A DNA stretch of 64,000 bases from SVFI01 sp045643145 (GCA_045643145.1 JAZUKG010000232.1:57505-121504), one strand, 5' to 3'; shown: positions 27,392 through 36,886, numbered from the stretch's first letter. Numbers and translations: made by a program. Notes: generated by a model not told the origin, from the letters alone.

Positions 27392-28498
27392 TTACATGTT
27401 GTTAAAATTAACCGGAAGAATCAAGTAAAGATATGTATTATCTCTGTCCTTGATAAAACAAGGTGCCTTTGGATTAACCATATACATATCAATGGTTGAA
27501 TCATCAATAACCTTTAATGCATCAATCAGGAATTTTGGATTAAATCCGATTGTTAAATCCTTACCTTCTTTCTGAAGATCAATGACTTCATTCATGCTTC
27601 CGATTGTAGAATTGATTCTAAGCTCCATATATCTGTCGCTCACTTCTACGATAATAGGCTTTTTGTCACCTTCTTTTACCATAAGTGTCGCTCTGTCGAT
27701 ACAGCTCAATAAATCCTTTTTATTTACAGTTACTTTTGTTTCATAATCAGATGAAATCATCTGATCAACCTTGAAATATTCACCTTCCATTAATCTGGAA
27801 ACTACAACTGTATTATCAAATTCAAAAATAATATGCTTATCAGCAAAATAAATATTTACATCCTTATCTGCTTCACCGGTTAAAATCTTGCTGATTTCAT
27901 TCAATGTTTTACCCGGAACAATTACTTTTTCACTTTCATATTCATTTTTAAGCTGAGTATTACGAATTGAAATTCTGTGACCATCTAAAGATACTACTCT
28001 GAAGTGATCACCATTTATTTCAAATAGTTCACCGCCCATAATTTTATTTGTATCATTTTCAGCAATAGAAAAAATAGTCTGTCTGATTACTTCCTTTAAT
28101 GTGAACTGAGAAATGATAACAGGATTCTTTCTTTCAATTTCAGGAAGATAAACAAAATCCTCTGCTGATTTACCAACAATATTAAAATGAGCTTTTTCAC
28201 AAGTAATAAATGTATTAAAGCTTGCATCTGTTTCGATGGTAACATCATTATCAGGAAGCTTTCTTACAATTTCCAAAAAGAACTTAGCTTCTAATGCAAT
28301 AATACCAGGCTCAACAATATCTCCTTCAATTATTGTATCAATACCAAGATCCATATCATTGGCAATTAATCTGATTTCTCCCTTTGATGCATCTACTAAA
28401 ATGCATTCCAAAATAGGCATGGTAGTTTTTGAAGGAACTGCCTTTGAAACAATTTGAACACCATTTAATAAATTTGATTTTTTACAAACTAATTTCAT
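27392..28498 (-). CDS. dnaN: DNA polymerase III sliding clamp
   Basis: This 368-residue beta clamp tethers the replicative polymerase to DNA. It has three repeated clamp domains, begins MKLVCKKSNLLNGVQIVSKA, and ends with the conserved YLILPVNFNNM, equivalent to the MPMRL terminus of other clamps. AAAGGAAG precedes the ATG, and a DnaA box covers the last bases before the start. The 289-base spacer from dnaA holds several more DnaA boxes, so clamp expression may respond to DnaA. It leads the operon to gyrA. Confidence 0.98.
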   Translation of the reverse strand: MKLVCKKSNLLNGVQIVSKAVPSKTTMPILECILVDASKGEIRLIANDMDLGIDTIIEGDIVEPGIIALEAKFFLEIVRKLPDNDVTIETDASFNTFITCEKAHFNIVGKSAEDFVYLPEIERKNPVIISQFTLKEVIRQTIFSIAENDTNKIMGGELFEINGDHFRVVSLDGHRISIRNTQLKNEYESEKVIVPGKTLNEISKILTGEADKDVNIYFADKHIIFEFDNTVVVSRLMEGEYFKVDQMISSDYETKVTVNKKDLLSCIDRATLMVKEGDKKPIIVEVSDRYMELRINSTIGSMNEVIDLQKEGKDLTIGFNPKFLIDALKVIDDSTIDMYMVNPKAPCFIKDRDNTYLYLILPVNFNNM

Positions 28499-28787
28499 TG
28501 TTGATAACTTCCTTTGGTCAAATTTTAGATACGCTCACAGGCGCGTTTTCATACTTAAATAAAATAAATTAGTATTATTATTAATAATAGGTGTGGATAT
28601 GTGCATAACCCTTTCTATTATACTATTTTTTAGGCAAAAATGGAATGGATAACTTGTCGATTCTTATGTTTTTTAACAGGAATAATTATGTGTTTATCAA
28701 CAATGATTTTTTAAGTAAAATATATGCAATTTTTATAATTTATTTTATCAACACATAAGCAATAAGAAATCAACAAAGTTATCAACA
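28499..28787. other. oriC part 2: DnaA-box cluster between dnaA and dnaN
   Basis: No gene lies here. DnaA-box-like 9-mers (consensus TTATNCACA) are at 28499-28507 (TGTTGATAA), 28592-28600 (TGTGGATAT), 28600-28608 (TGTGCATAA), 28694-28702, 28745-28753 and 28779-28787 (all TTATCAACA). The stretch is AT-rich with a 28560-28590 block of T/A runs that could unwind. This is the expected downstream half of a Firmicutes bipartite origin. Confidence 0.75.
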
Positions 28788-30140
28788 TTAAGAAGGATTA
28801 ATCTTTTTCTTAATGGTATTAATCTTATTTACCAAATCCTCATTTGTTGCCATTTCTTTCTTTATTTTTTCTTCACCGTGCATAATAGTAGAATGATCCT
28901 TCTTGCCTATTAAGTTACCGATTGTTTTATATTGAGTACCTAAAATATCACGGCATAAATACATGAAGATTTGTCTTGGATAAACAAATTCTGAATTACG
29001 TTTTGAAGATTTAATATCACTTACCTGGATACCAAAGTGTTCTGCAACCACTTCCATAATATATTCAGGAGTAATTTCTTTTGTTTTAGCAGGATAAATA
29101 ATATCCTTCAGAGCATCTTCTGCCACAGCTAAAGAAAGCTCTGTATTGTTTAATTTTGAAAAGGCGATTACTTTCTTTAAAGCACCTTCTAATTCACGAA
29201 TATTAGATTTAATATTGGTAGCTATGTATTTTAAAATTTCTTCATCTACTTTACGATCTGTCATTTCGATGTTTTTCTTTAAAATAGCCATTCTGGTTTC
29301 ATAATCCGGTGATTTAATATCAGCTATCAAGCCCCATTCAAATCTGGAGCGATATCTTTCATCTAAAGTAGTCATTTCTTTCGGTGGCTTATCAGAAGAT
29401 AATATAATCTGTTTTCCGGCATTATGAAGGGCATTGAAGGTGTGGGAAAATTCTTCCTGAGTACTTTCTTTACCTATAATAAATTGAACATCATCTAATA
29501 ATAAAACATCAATATTTCTGTATTTTTCTCTAAGGTTTGTCATAGAAGCTGAATTACCGGAACGAATAGAATCAATCACTTCGTTGGTAAATTGTTCTGA
29601 ATTGACATATAAAACCTTCATATCTGAATTATGTTCCAATATGAAGTTACCAATAGAGTACATAAGATGTGTTTTACCAAGTCCTGCATCACCATATAAA
29701 AATAAAGGATTGTAAGCAATTCCCGGTGATTCAGCAACAGCTAAAGCAGCAGAATGAGCAAACTTATTGTTACTTCCTACTACAAAGGTATCAAAATTAT
29801 ACTTACCGTTTAAGTTAGCTTCTTTATTCTTAATGTTGTAGATGATTTTTTCTTCCTTTACAGGATTATCATTATCTACTTCGTTTTCTAATAAGAAGGA
29901 AACCGTATATTCATGATTGAACATTTCAGAAATAGATACCTGAAAATAGATTTTATATTTACTTGAAATATAAGATAAGGCGTGAGCCTGATCAGAAGGA
30001 ATCACGATTTTTATATTATCATCAACTACCTCATAAAACTGCAAAGGCAAAATCCAGGTATTAAAGGAAATATCTGTTAAATCGTATTCTTTTTTTATAA
30101 TATTTTTAATTTCTTCCCATTTTTCAGCAATTGGATGCAT
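28788..30140 (-). CDS. dnaA: Chromosomal replication initiator DnaA
   Basis: This 450-residue AAA+ initiator has an N-terminal domain I (IAEKWEEIKNIIKKEY), a linker, an AAA+ core with Walker A GDAGLGKTH and Walker B DVLLLDDVQFI, and a C-terminal helix-turn-helix ending in the DnaA signature (LIGKKDHSTIMHGEEKI). I chose ATG 30140 because AAGGAG stands six bases upstream. An in-frame GTG at 30155 would place that ribosome site inside the coding region. It is the first gene on the minus side of the origin. Confidence 0.98.
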   Translation of the reverse strand: MHPIAEKWEEIKNIIKKEYDLTDISFNTWILPLQFYEVVDDNIKIVIPSDQAHALSYISSKYKIYFQVSISEMFNHEYTVSFLLENEVDNDNPVKEEKIIYNIKNKEANLNGKYNFDTFVVGSNNKFAHSAALAVAESPGIAYNPLFLYGDAGLGKTHLMYSIGNFILEHNSDMKVLYVNSEQFTNEVIDSIRSGNSASMTNLREKYRNIDVLLLDDVQFIIGKESTQEEFSHTFNALHNAGKQIILSSDKPPKEMTTLDERYRSRFEWGLIADIKSPDYETRMAILKKNIEMTDRKVDEEILKYIATNIKSNIRELEGALKKVIAFSKLNNTELSLAVAEDALKDIIYPAKTKEITPEYIMEVVAEHFGIQVSDIKSSKRNSEFVYPRQIFMYLCRDILGTQYKTIGNLIGKKDHSTIMHGEEKIKKEMATNEDLVNKINTIKKKINPS

Positions 30141-30172
30141 AGCATACTCCTTCACTATGAAATACTTATCTT

Positions 30173-30201
30173 ATATTAAACCAAAGTAATTAAAATATCA
30201 A
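30173..30201 (-). promoter_or_regulatory. Possible promoter of dnaA
   Basis: On the minus strand TTGATA (30196-30201), 17 bases, TAATAT (30173-30178), about 35 bases before ATG 30140. The -10 is only a partial match. Confidence 0.4.
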
Positions 30202-30525
30202 ATTGCTGCAAGTCTTGAAAATTATGAAAAAAATTTTTTAAAAAATATATTTTTATGTAAATAGAAAAGAAAAATGTTGATAAGTAAAAAAAAGTTTTCA
30301 ACATTTTAAGTGTCAATTTTTATGTAAAAAAGGGTGTTTTAATAAAATAATCATAAAGTTATCCACAAGATATCAACATTTTGTTCATAACATTATGTAA
30401 ATTTATAAAAAAAATATATGATTTTTTATCTTCTATATATAGTGTAAGGAAAAATAGAAATCTTCTATATATAGGTAAAAAAAATTTTTAACAATTTTTG
30501 CCCTAAAATAAAGGAAAAAATTGAC

Positions 30526-30554
30526 TTGACGTATATTTTTCTTTCTTATATAAT
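30526..30554 (+). promoter_or_regulatory. Promoter of rpmH
   Basis: TTGACG (30526-30531), 17 bases, TATAAT (30549-30554). It is a strong promoter 45 bases before the rpmH start. Confidence 0.85.
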
Positions 30555-30599
30555 CGTTATTGATGTTTTCTAACCATAGAAAAAGGAGGTGTGTTGGAT

Positions 30600-30734
30600 A
30601 TGAAGATGACATTTCAGCCAAAGAAGAGACAGAGATCTAAAGTTCATGGTTTCAGAGCAAGAATGAGTTCTGCAGGCGGAAGAAAAGTTTTAGCTGCAAG
30701 AAGAGCAAAAGGAAGAAAGAAATTATCAGCATAG
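30600..30734 (+). CDS. rpmH: 50S ribosomal protein L34
   Basis: This 44-residue, very basic protein begins MKMTFQPKKRQRSKVHGF and ends KGRKKLSA, the classic L34 sequence; it binds 23S rRNA in the large subunit. GGAGGTG lies eight bases before ATG 30600. It is the first plus-strand gene after the origin, and its transcript meets a hairpin with T7 immediately after the stop, so rnpA downstream is expressed by partial read-through. Confidence 0.97.
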   Translation: MKMTFQPKKRQRSKVHGFRARMSSAGGRKVLAARRAKGRKKLSA

Positions 30735-30758
30735 GCCGCAGTTTTGTGGCCTTTTTTT
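30733..30758 (+). terminator. Attenuating terminator between rpmH and rnpA
   Basis: The stem AGGCCGCA/TGTGGCCT (one G-T pair, GTTT loop) is followed by T7. The stem overlaps the rpmH stop codon. Confidence 0.8.
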
Positions 30759-30796
30759 CTCTTTATTTTTCATTATTAGAGAATTAGGTATTGAAT

Positions 30797-31159
30797 ATGA
30801 AATTTTCACAATCGCTGAAAAAGAACAGAGATTTCCAGTATGTATACAAAAATGGTAAATCAAAAGCCAATCGATATTTTATTATGTATGTGTTAGAAAA
30901 TAATCAGGGTATAAACAGACTTGGAATATCTGTAAGTAAAAAAGTGGGCAATAGTGTGGTAAGACATCACGTGTGCAGAATTGTTCGCGAAATTTACAGA
31001 CTACGGGAAGAAATGTTTAATAGTGGTTTAGACATTGTAGTCATTGCACGACCCAGTGTAAAGGATGCATCCTATCATGATGCAGAGAGTGCACTATTAC
31101 ATCTTTCAAAGCTTCATCATATATGTAATAAGAATGATGAAGAAGTAAGTGATGAGTAG
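30797..31159 (+). CDS. rnpA: Ribonuclease P protein component
   Basis: This 120-residue basic protein is the cofactor of the RNase P ribozyme, which matures tRNA 5' ends. The signature GNSVVRHHVCRIVREIYR matches the RnpA RNR motif region. I start at ATG 30797, since AGG 30786 is eight bases upstream; an in-frame TTG at 30791 would be too close. It lies between rpmH and yidD in the universal order. Confidence 0.95.
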   Translation: MKFSQSLKKNRDFQYVYKNGKSKANRYFIMYVLENNQGINRLGISVSKKVGNSVVRHHVCRIVREIYRLREEMFNSGLDIVVIARPSVKDASYHDAESALLHLSKLHHICNKNDEEVSDE

Positions 31160-31191
31160 AGTGTTTCTACTATATATAATAGGAATTTAAA

Positions 31192-31401
31192 ATGAAACGT
31201 TTTTTCATTACGATGATAAAGTTTTATCAAAAGTATGTTTCTCCATATAAAAGTACTAAATGTCCTTATATTCCAACCTGTTCCAATTATGGAATAGAAG
31301 CAATTGAAAAGCATGGAGTAATAAAGGGTGGTTTACTTACAGCATGGAGAATACTCAGATGTAATCCGTTTTCAAAGGGAGGATATGATCCTGTTCCTTA
31401 G
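31192..31401 (+). CDS. yidD: Membrane protein insertion efficiency factor YidD
   Basis: This 69-residue protein has the YidD signature: an amphipathic N-terminus (FITMIKFYQKYVSPYKSTKC), conserved CPYIPTCSNYGIEAI with two Cys, and CNPFSKGGYDPVP at the end. It assists YidC in membrane protein insertion. It lies between rnpA and yidC. A 6-bp hairpin (TTAGGT/ACCTAA, 31406-31421) lies just after the stop without a U-tract. Confidence 0.95.
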   Translation: MKRFFITMIKFYQKYVSPYKSTKCPYIPTCSNYGIEAIEKHGVIKGGLLTAWRILRCNPFSKGGYDPVP

Positions 31402-31440
31402 AAAATTAGGTTTTTACCTAAATATTAGGAGGAATTAGTT

Positions 31441-32727
31441 TTGACAGGTATGTTATTAACAAAAAATTCCGGTTTTATTATTGGTCCTATCTCTAGTTTG
31501 ATTGGATTTATTATGAACGGAATCTTTACAGTACTTGATAAAATTGGTATTCCAAACATCGGACTTGCAATTATTATTTTAACTTTAGTTGTATATCTTT
31601 GTATGATGCCTTTAACATACAAGCAGCAAAAGTTTTCAAAGCTTTCTGCAAAGATGAATCCTGAACTTCAGGCTGTTCAGGCAAAATATAAAGGTAAAAA
31701 AGATCAAGATTCCATGATGAAAATGAATGAAGAAACAAAAGCCATTTATGAAAAATATGGTGTTTCTCCATCCGGCAGCTGTTTACAGCTTGTAATTCAG
31801 CTTCCTATTATGTGGGCTCTTTATCGTGTTATTTATAATGTTCCGGCATATGTTCCGAGCGTTAAAAAAGTATTCGTTGATTTAGTAGACAAGTTAGTTA
31901 CATTAGACGGCAGTACAGAATTTATTCAAGGATTTGGTAATGCAGCAATGTATAACAAACAGTTTACCAGCGATTCTTTTGTTGCCGGAAGCGAGTTTAT
32001 GAAGAATACCTTTATTGATGTACTCAATAAGGCTTCATCCACAGAGTGGATGTCACTGAAAGATAATTTTTCTTCTGTTGCTACAGAAGTACAGAAAACT
32101 TATGATGCATTAAGTCATTTTAATAACTTTTTAGGACTTAATATCGGTAATTCACCTTCTTATATTATTATGAGTGCTTTTCAGTCAAAAGCATATTTAA
32201 TGATTATTGGTGCATTAATGATTCCGCTTCTTGCTGCTTTGACACAGTTTTTAAATGTTCAGCTTATGCCACAGCCGGAAAACAACGGTAAATCAGGTAA
32301 TGATCAGGCAGATGCAATGGCAGCCAGCATGAAATCTATGAATATGATGATGCCGATTATGTCAGCAGTATTTTGTTTTACACTTCCTACCGGTCTTGGT
32401 TTATACTGGATTGCCGGTGCTGTTGTCAGATCAATTCAGCAGGTAGCGATTAACCGTTACATTGACAGAATTGATTTTGATGAGGTAATCAAACAAAATA
32501 TTGAAAAAGCAGAAGAAAAACGTAAGAAACAAAAGGATTATATTGCTGCTGCCACTGTAAATAACAGTGCCAGAAAGAATACAAAAAACATTACTTCTTC
32601 TACTGGTTTATCAGAATCAGAAAGAGAAGCATTAGTTGAAAAAGCAAAGAACGCCAGTAAAAATAAAGGTAGTATTGCAGCAAAAGCAAATATGGTTCGT
32701 GATTATAATGAAAAGAATAGTAAATAG
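31441..32727 (+). CDS. yidC: Membrane protein insertase YidC
   Basis: This 428-residue Oxa1-family insertase folds and inserts membrane proteins. It has a TTG start at 31441 chosen because AGGAGG stands eight bases upstream. Membrane helices lie near residues 10-30 and 40-60 (GLAIIILTLVVYLCMMPL), near 105-125, and in a C-terminal block (MMMPIMSAVFCFTLPTGLGLYWIAGAVV). The conserved Arg-containing groove and a basic C-terminal tail of about 75 residues are present. A Lys/Asn-rich insert between helices 2 and 3, about 100 residues, is longer than in Bacillus SpoIIIJ but common in Clostridia. Confidence 0.95.
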   Translation: MTGMLLTKNSGFIIGPISSLIGFIMNGIFTVLDKIGIPNIGLAIIILTLVVYLCMMPLTYKQQKFSKLSAKMNPELQAVQAKYKGKKDQDSMMKMNEETKAIYEKYGVSPSGSCLQLVIQLPIMWALYRVIYNVPAYVPSVKKVFVDLVDKLVTLDGSTEFIQGFGNAAMYNKQFTSDSFVAGSEFMKNTFIDVLNKASSTEWMSLKDNFSSVATEVQKTYDALSHFNNFLGLNIGNSPSYIIMSAFQSKAYLMIIGALMIPLLAALTQFLNVQLMPQPENNGKSGNDQADAMAASMKSMNMMMPIMSAVFCFTLPTGLGLYWIAGAVVRSIQQVAINRYIDRIDFDEVIKQNIEKAEEKRKKQKDYIAAATVNNSARKNTKNITSSTGLSESEREALVEKAKNASKNKGSIAAKANMVRDYNEKNSK

Positions 32728-32736
32728 GAGGGTATC

Positions 32737-33369
32737 ATGGAGTTTACTAAATTTTCAGCAAAAACAGTAAATGATGCAATTACTGAAGCATGTCAGCAAT
32801 TTGCAGTTACAAGTGATAAGCTTGAATATGAAGTAGTTGATGAAGGTTCAGCTGGTTTTCTTGGATTTAATTCTAAACCTGCAGTAATCAATGCAAGAGT
32901 AAAAGAAGAAGAAGTAAAAATTGATGATAAAGCAAAAGACTTCTTATCAGATGTTTTCAAATCTATGAATCTTGCAGTTGTTATCAATACTAAATATGAT
33001 GAAATTGAAAAGGTTTTAGATATTGATTTAGCAGGAGATGATATGGGTGTTCTGATCGGTAAGAGAGGACAGACTCTTGATTCTCTTCAGTATCTTACTT
33101 CTTTAGTTGTAAATAAGGGTCAGGAAGAATACATTCGTGTTAAAGTTGATACTGAAAATTACAGACAGAGAAGAAAAGAAACATTAGAAAATCTCGCTAA
33201 AAACATTTCTTTCAAGGTAAAGAGAACAAAGAGACCTGTTTCTTTAGAGCCTATGAATCCATATGAAAGAAGAATTATTCATTCAGCACTTCAGAATGAT
33301 AAATATGTTACAACTCATAGTGAAGGTGAAGAACCATACAGAAGAGTTGTAGTTACTTTAAAAAAGTAA
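32737..33369 (+). CDS. jag: Jag/KhpB RNA-binding protein
   Basis: This 210-residue protein has three domains: an N-terminal Jag_N domain (MEFTKFSAKTVNDAITEAC), a KH domain with the loop VLIGKRGQTLDSLQYL, and a C-terminal R3H domain (NPYERRIIHSALQND). Jag/KhpB binds RNA and influences cell elongation in Firmicutes. AGGAGGG precedes the ATG nine bases after yidC. A terminator follows. Confidence 0.95.
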   Translation: MEFTKFSAKTVNDAITEACQQFAVTSDKLEYEVVDEGSAGFLGFNSKPAVINARVKEEEVKIDDKAKDFLSDVFKSMNLAVVINTKYDEIEKVLDIDLAGDDMGVLIGKRGQTLDSLQYLTSLVVNKGQEEYIRVKVDTENYRQRRKETLENLAKNISFKVKRTKRPVSLEPMNPYERRIIHSALQNDKYVTTHSEGEEPYRRVVVTLKK

Positions 33370-33387
33370 TTTGATTATGATTTATGA

Positions 33388-33418
33388 AAAAGACTACATT
33401 ATATGTAGTCTTTTTTTA
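33388..33418 (+). terminator. Terminator after jag
   Basis: A perfect stem of about 11 bp (AAAGACTACAT / ATGTAGTCTTT) with a short loop, then T7. Confidence 0.9.
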
Positions 33419-33468
33419 TGTTCTGTATTATATTAAGATAGGAATTATATTTTTATAGATCAAGATTG

Positions 33469-33489
33469 ATTATGATGTATTATCATAAT
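33469..33489 (+). promoter_or_regulatory. Perfect 8-bp inverted repeat before mnmE
   Basis: ATTATGAT-GTATT-ATCATAAT lies 17 bases before the mnmE start, immediately upstream of the presumed ribosome site AAAGG. It could be an mRNA hairpin or an operator; no regulator is identified. Confidence 0.4.
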
Positions 33490-33506
33490 AAAGGTAAAAA
33501 TAAAGT

Positions 33507-34904
33507 ATGAAAAATGAAACAATTGCCGCAATTGCAACAGCGGTTTCTAATTCTGGAATCAGTATCATAAGAGTAAGCGGAGAAGAAGCAATTTCGATTG
33601 TAAATCAATGTTTTTTTACAAAAAGTAAAAAACAGATTTTAACAGAAGTTAAATCACATACTCTTCATTATGGATTTATTTATGATTCAGATGAGTTTAT
33701 CGATGAAGTTATGGTTTCTGTTATGAAGGCTCCGAAAAGTTTTACAACAGAAGATGTTGTAGAAGTGAACTGTCATGGTGGAATGTATGTCACCAATAAG
33801 GTATTGGAAACGATATTAAAACATGGTGCCAGATTAGCTATGCCGGGTGAATTTACAAAAAGAGCATTTTTAAACGGCAGAATAGATTTAACAAAAGCTG
33901 AAGCAATTATGGATTTTATTGAAGCAGAAAATGATTTTGCTTTTAAAAATTCAGCTTCTATGTTAAGAGGAAGTCTTCATGACAGTATTGTTTCATTAAG
34001 AGAAAAGATTTTATATGAAATGGCTTTTATAGAAGCAGCTATTGATGATCCGGAACATATCAGTATTGAAGGATATACTGAAAAGTTAGCTCAGGTTGTA
34101 AATGAAGTACTGAATCAGGTTCAGCATTTTATAGACGGAGCAGATGACGGACGTATGATTAAGGAAGGTATTCAGACAGTTATTGTAGGAAAACCAAATG
34201 CCGGAAAGTCTTCTTTTTTAAATATGATGCTGGGTTATGAAAAGGCAATTGTAACGGATATTGCCGGTACTACCAGAGATGTGATTGAAGAAAAAATAAG
34301 ACTTAAGGGAATTAATTTGAATTTAATTGATACTGCAGGAATTCGTCAAACGGATAATGTAGTAGAAAAAATCGGTGTAGACAGAGCAAAAGAATACATT
34401 GAAAATGCTGATTTTATTTTATATGTAGTTGACAGTTCTATTTCCTTGAATGATGAAGATTATGAAATTATGAATCAGATCAAGGATAAAAAATTTCTCG
34501 TTTTATTAAATAAAACAGATTTGGAGTCTGTTACGGATGAGAATTGTATAAAAAATGAATTTATAAAATTAGAATGTAGCAACGAATTTGATATATTACC
34601 GATTTCTTCAAAAATGAATGAAGGAATTGATTTATTTGAAAGTAAGGTAGAAGAATTATTCTTTCATAATAAATTAGATTTACATGATGAAATTTATATT
34701 ACCAATTTAAGACAAAAAGAAGCTCTTATGGATACAAAAGAATCCCTGAAGCTTGTTCTTACCAGTATTGAAAATGATATGCCGGAAGATTTTTATTATA
34801 TTGATCTGATGAATGCATATACCAGTTTAGGACTTATTATTGGTGAAGAAGTAAAAGATGATTTGGCTCAGGAAATCTTTTCAAAGTTTTGTATGGGTAA
34901 ATAA
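33507..34904 (+). CDS. mnmE: tRNA modification GTPase MnmE
   Basis: This 465-residue GTPase works with MnmG to form the 5-carboxymethylaminomethyl group on wobble uridines. It has an N-terminal tetrahydrofolate-binding domain (MKNETIAAIATAVSNSGISI), a helical domain with the G domain inserted (GKPNAGKSS, DIAGTTRD, DTAGI, NKTD), and the C-terminal catalytic Cys in FCMGK. Length and motifs are complete. It is transcribed with mnmG and rsmG. Confidence 0.97.
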   Translation: MKNETIAAIATAVSNSGISIIRVSGEEAISIVNQCFFTKSKKQILTEVKSHTLHYGFIYDSDEFIDEVMVSVMKAPKSFTTEDVVEVNCHGGMYVTNKVLETILKHGARLAMPGEFTKRAFLNGRIDLTKAEAIMDFIEAENDFAFKNSASMLRGSLHDSIVSLREKILYEMAFIEAAIDDPEHISIEGYTEKLAQVVNEVLNQVQHFIDGADDGRMIKEGIQTVIVGKPNAGKSSFLNMMLGYEKAIVTDIAGTTRDVIEEKIRLKGINLNLIDTAGIRQTDNVVEKIGVDRAKEYIENADFILYVVDSSISLNDEDYEIMNQIKDKKFLVLLNKTDLESVTDENCIKNEFIKLECSNEFDILPISSKMNEGIDLFESKVEELFFHNKLDLHDEIYITNLRQKEALMDTKESLKLVLTSIENDMPEDFYYIDLMNAYTSLGLIIGEEVKDDLAQEIFSKFCMGK

Positions 34905-34975
34905 TTTTTATAAACGATTAGTTAATTATAAATTGTATTAATTGAAGTAATTGATATAAAAGAGTGGAAAAAAGT

Positions 34976-36886
34976 ATGAATTTAAAAATGGGAAAATATG
35001 ATGTAGCAATAGTAGGAGCAGGTCATGCAGGCTGTGAAGCGGCTTTAGCCTGTGCGAGAAACGGATTGGAAACGATTATGTTTACAGTCAGTGTAGACAG
35101 TATTGCTTTGATGCCATGTAATCCGAATATCGGAGGATCCAGTAAAGGACATTTAGTCAGAGAATTAGATGCTCTCGGCGGAGAGATGGGTAAAAATATT
35201 GATAAAACATTTATACAATCTAAAATGCTGAATGTTTCAAAAGGACCTGCTGTTCATTCCTTGAGAGCCCAGGCAGATAAACAAAGATATTCTTCTGAGA
35301 TGAGAAAGGTTTTGGAAAATACAGATCATCTTACTATCAAACAGGCAGAGGTATGTGAAATTTTAACAGATAAAGATTCCTGTGATAGCGAAAGTAAGCC
35401 AAGGGTAACTGGTGTTAAGATTTATAATGGCGGAATCTATGATTGTGATGCAGTTGTTTTGTGTACCGGTACTTATTTAAATGCCAGATGTCTATGCGGA
35501 GAGTCTATTACTCATACCGGTCCAAACGGATTGATGGCTGCAACACATTTAACTGACAGTTTGGTTTCTTTAGGAATTGAAATGCAAAGATTTAAAACAG
35601 GTACTCCTGCCAGAATGGACAAGCGTAGTATTGATTTTAAAAAAATGGAGCCTCAATACGGAGATGAAAGAGTTGTTCCTTTTTCATTTTCTACCAATCC
35701 TGAGGATGTTCAGATTGAACAGGTACCTTGTTTTTTAACTTATACAAATGAAAAAACTCATGATATCATTCGTGCTAACCTGGATCGTTCTCCGATTTAT
35801 GCAGGAATTATTGAAGGAACCGGTCCGAGATATTGTCCATCGATTGAGGATAAAGTTGTTAAGTTTTCGGATAAGGAAAGACATCAGGTTTTCTTAGAGC
35901 CCGAAGGATTATATACCAATGAAATGTATGTTGGCGGTATGTCATCTTCTTTACCGGAAGATGTTCAGATTCAAATGTATCGAACAGTACCGGGTCTTGA
36001 AAATTGTAAAATTGTCAGAAACGCATATGCAATTGAGTATGACTGTATCAAAGCAGATCAGCTCTATCCAACTTTAGCATTTAAAAATATTGACGGTTTA
36101 TTTGCCGGTGGTCAGTTTAATGGTAGCAGCGGATATGAAGAAGCAGCAGTTCAGGGACTTGTTGCCGGTATCAATGCAGCTAAATATTGTAAAAAAGAAG
36201 ATATGATTATCATAGACAGAAGTCAGGCTTATATTGGTGTTTTAATTGATGATCTGGTGACTAAAGAAAACAGAGAGCCATATCGAATGATGACTTCCAG
36301 ATCAGAATATCGTTTATTATTAAGACAGGATAATGCAGACCTTCGTCTTCGAAGAATCGGATATGAAGCCGGATTAGTTAGCAAAGAGCAACTCGATTAT
36401 ATTATTGATAAAGAAAAGAAAATAGAAGCAGAAGTAGAAAGATTAAAGGAAGTTAAGCTTGGTGCAAATAAGAATACTCAGGAATTTTTATTAGCTCATG
36501 ACAGTACTCCGTTAAAGACAGGAATTTCAATGGCTGAGCTTATGTGCAGACCGGAGCTTTCCTATGAAATACTAAAGGATTTAGATCCGGAAAGACCACA
36601 GCTTAGTCAAGATGTCATTGATCAGGTTAATATCAATGTCAAATACGATGGATATATCAAACGTCAGTTAAAGCAGGTGGAACAGTTTAAGAAAATAGAA
36701 AATAAAAAAATTCCGGATGCAATTGATTATAACAAGGTGAATAGTCTGAGATTAGAAGCCAGACAAAAGCTGGAAAAATACCGACCGGTTTCAGTAGGTC
36801 AGGCATCGAGAATATCGGGAGTTTCTCCTGCAGATATTTCTGTATTATTGATTTATTTAGAAACATATTATCAAAGCGAAAAATAA
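34976..36886 (+). CDS. mnmG: tRNA uridine-5-carboxymethylaminomethyl synthesis enzyme MnmG
   Basis: This 636-residue FAD enzyme partners MnmE in wobble uridine modification. The FAD-binding GAGHAGCEAALA near residue 14, the CNPNIGGSSKGHLVRE region, and a C-terminal helical domain ending SGVSPADISVLLIYLE are present. I start at ATG 34976. A GTG at 34964 is in frame, but the GAGTGG sequence overlapping it looks like the ribosome site for 34976. Confidence 0.96.
   Translation: MNLKMGKYDVAIVGAGHAGCEAALACARNGLETIMFTVSVDSIALMPCNPNIGGSSKGHLVRELDALGGEMGKNIDKTFIQSKMLNVSKGPAVHSLRAQADKQRYSSEMRKVLENTDHLTIKQAEVCEILTDKDSCDSESKPRVTGVKIYNGGIYDCDAVVLCTGTYLNARCLCGESITHTGPNGLMAATHLTDSLVSLGIEMQRFKTGTPARMDKRSIDFKKMEPQYGDERVVPFSFSTNPEDVQIEQVPCFLTYTNEKTHDIIRANLDRSPIYAGIIEGTGPRYCPSIEDKVVKFSDKERHQVFLEPEGLYTNEMYVGGMSSSLPEDVQIQMYRTVPGLENCKIVRNAYAIEYDCIKADQLYPTLAFKNIDGLFAGGQFNGSSGYEEAAVQGLVAGINAAKYCKKEDMIIIDRSQAYIGVLIDDLVTKENREPYRMMTSRSEYRLLLRQDNADLRLRRIGYEAGLVSKEQLDYIIDKEKKIEAEVERLKEVKLGANKNTQEFLLAHDSTPLKTGISMAELMCRPELSYEILKDLDPERPQLSQDVIDQVNINVKYDGYIKRQLKQVEQFKKIENKKIPDAIDYNKVNSLRLEARQKLEKYRPVSVGQASRISGVSPADISVLLIYLETYYQSEK

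Larger units (their letters stand above)
30141..30599. other. oriC part 1: AT-rich region upstream of dnaA
   Basis: No gene is visible in about 460 bases. The stretch is extremely AT-rich, with A/T runs at 30228-30260 and 30401-30445. A perfect DnaA box TTATCCACA lies at 30359-30367, TGTTGATAA at 30275-30283, and an imperfect ATATCAACA at 30370-30378. The dnaA and rpmH promoters flank it and diverge. Together with the dnaA-dnaN spacer this looks like the origin of replication. Confidence 0.72.

Noticed and set aside
30141..30155. dnaA start at GTG 30155
   Set aside because: The clear AAGGAG site lies inside those codons and fits ATG 30140.
34964..34975. mnmG start at GTG 34964
   Set aside because: The GAGTGG overlapping this codon fits better as the ribosome site for ATG 34976.
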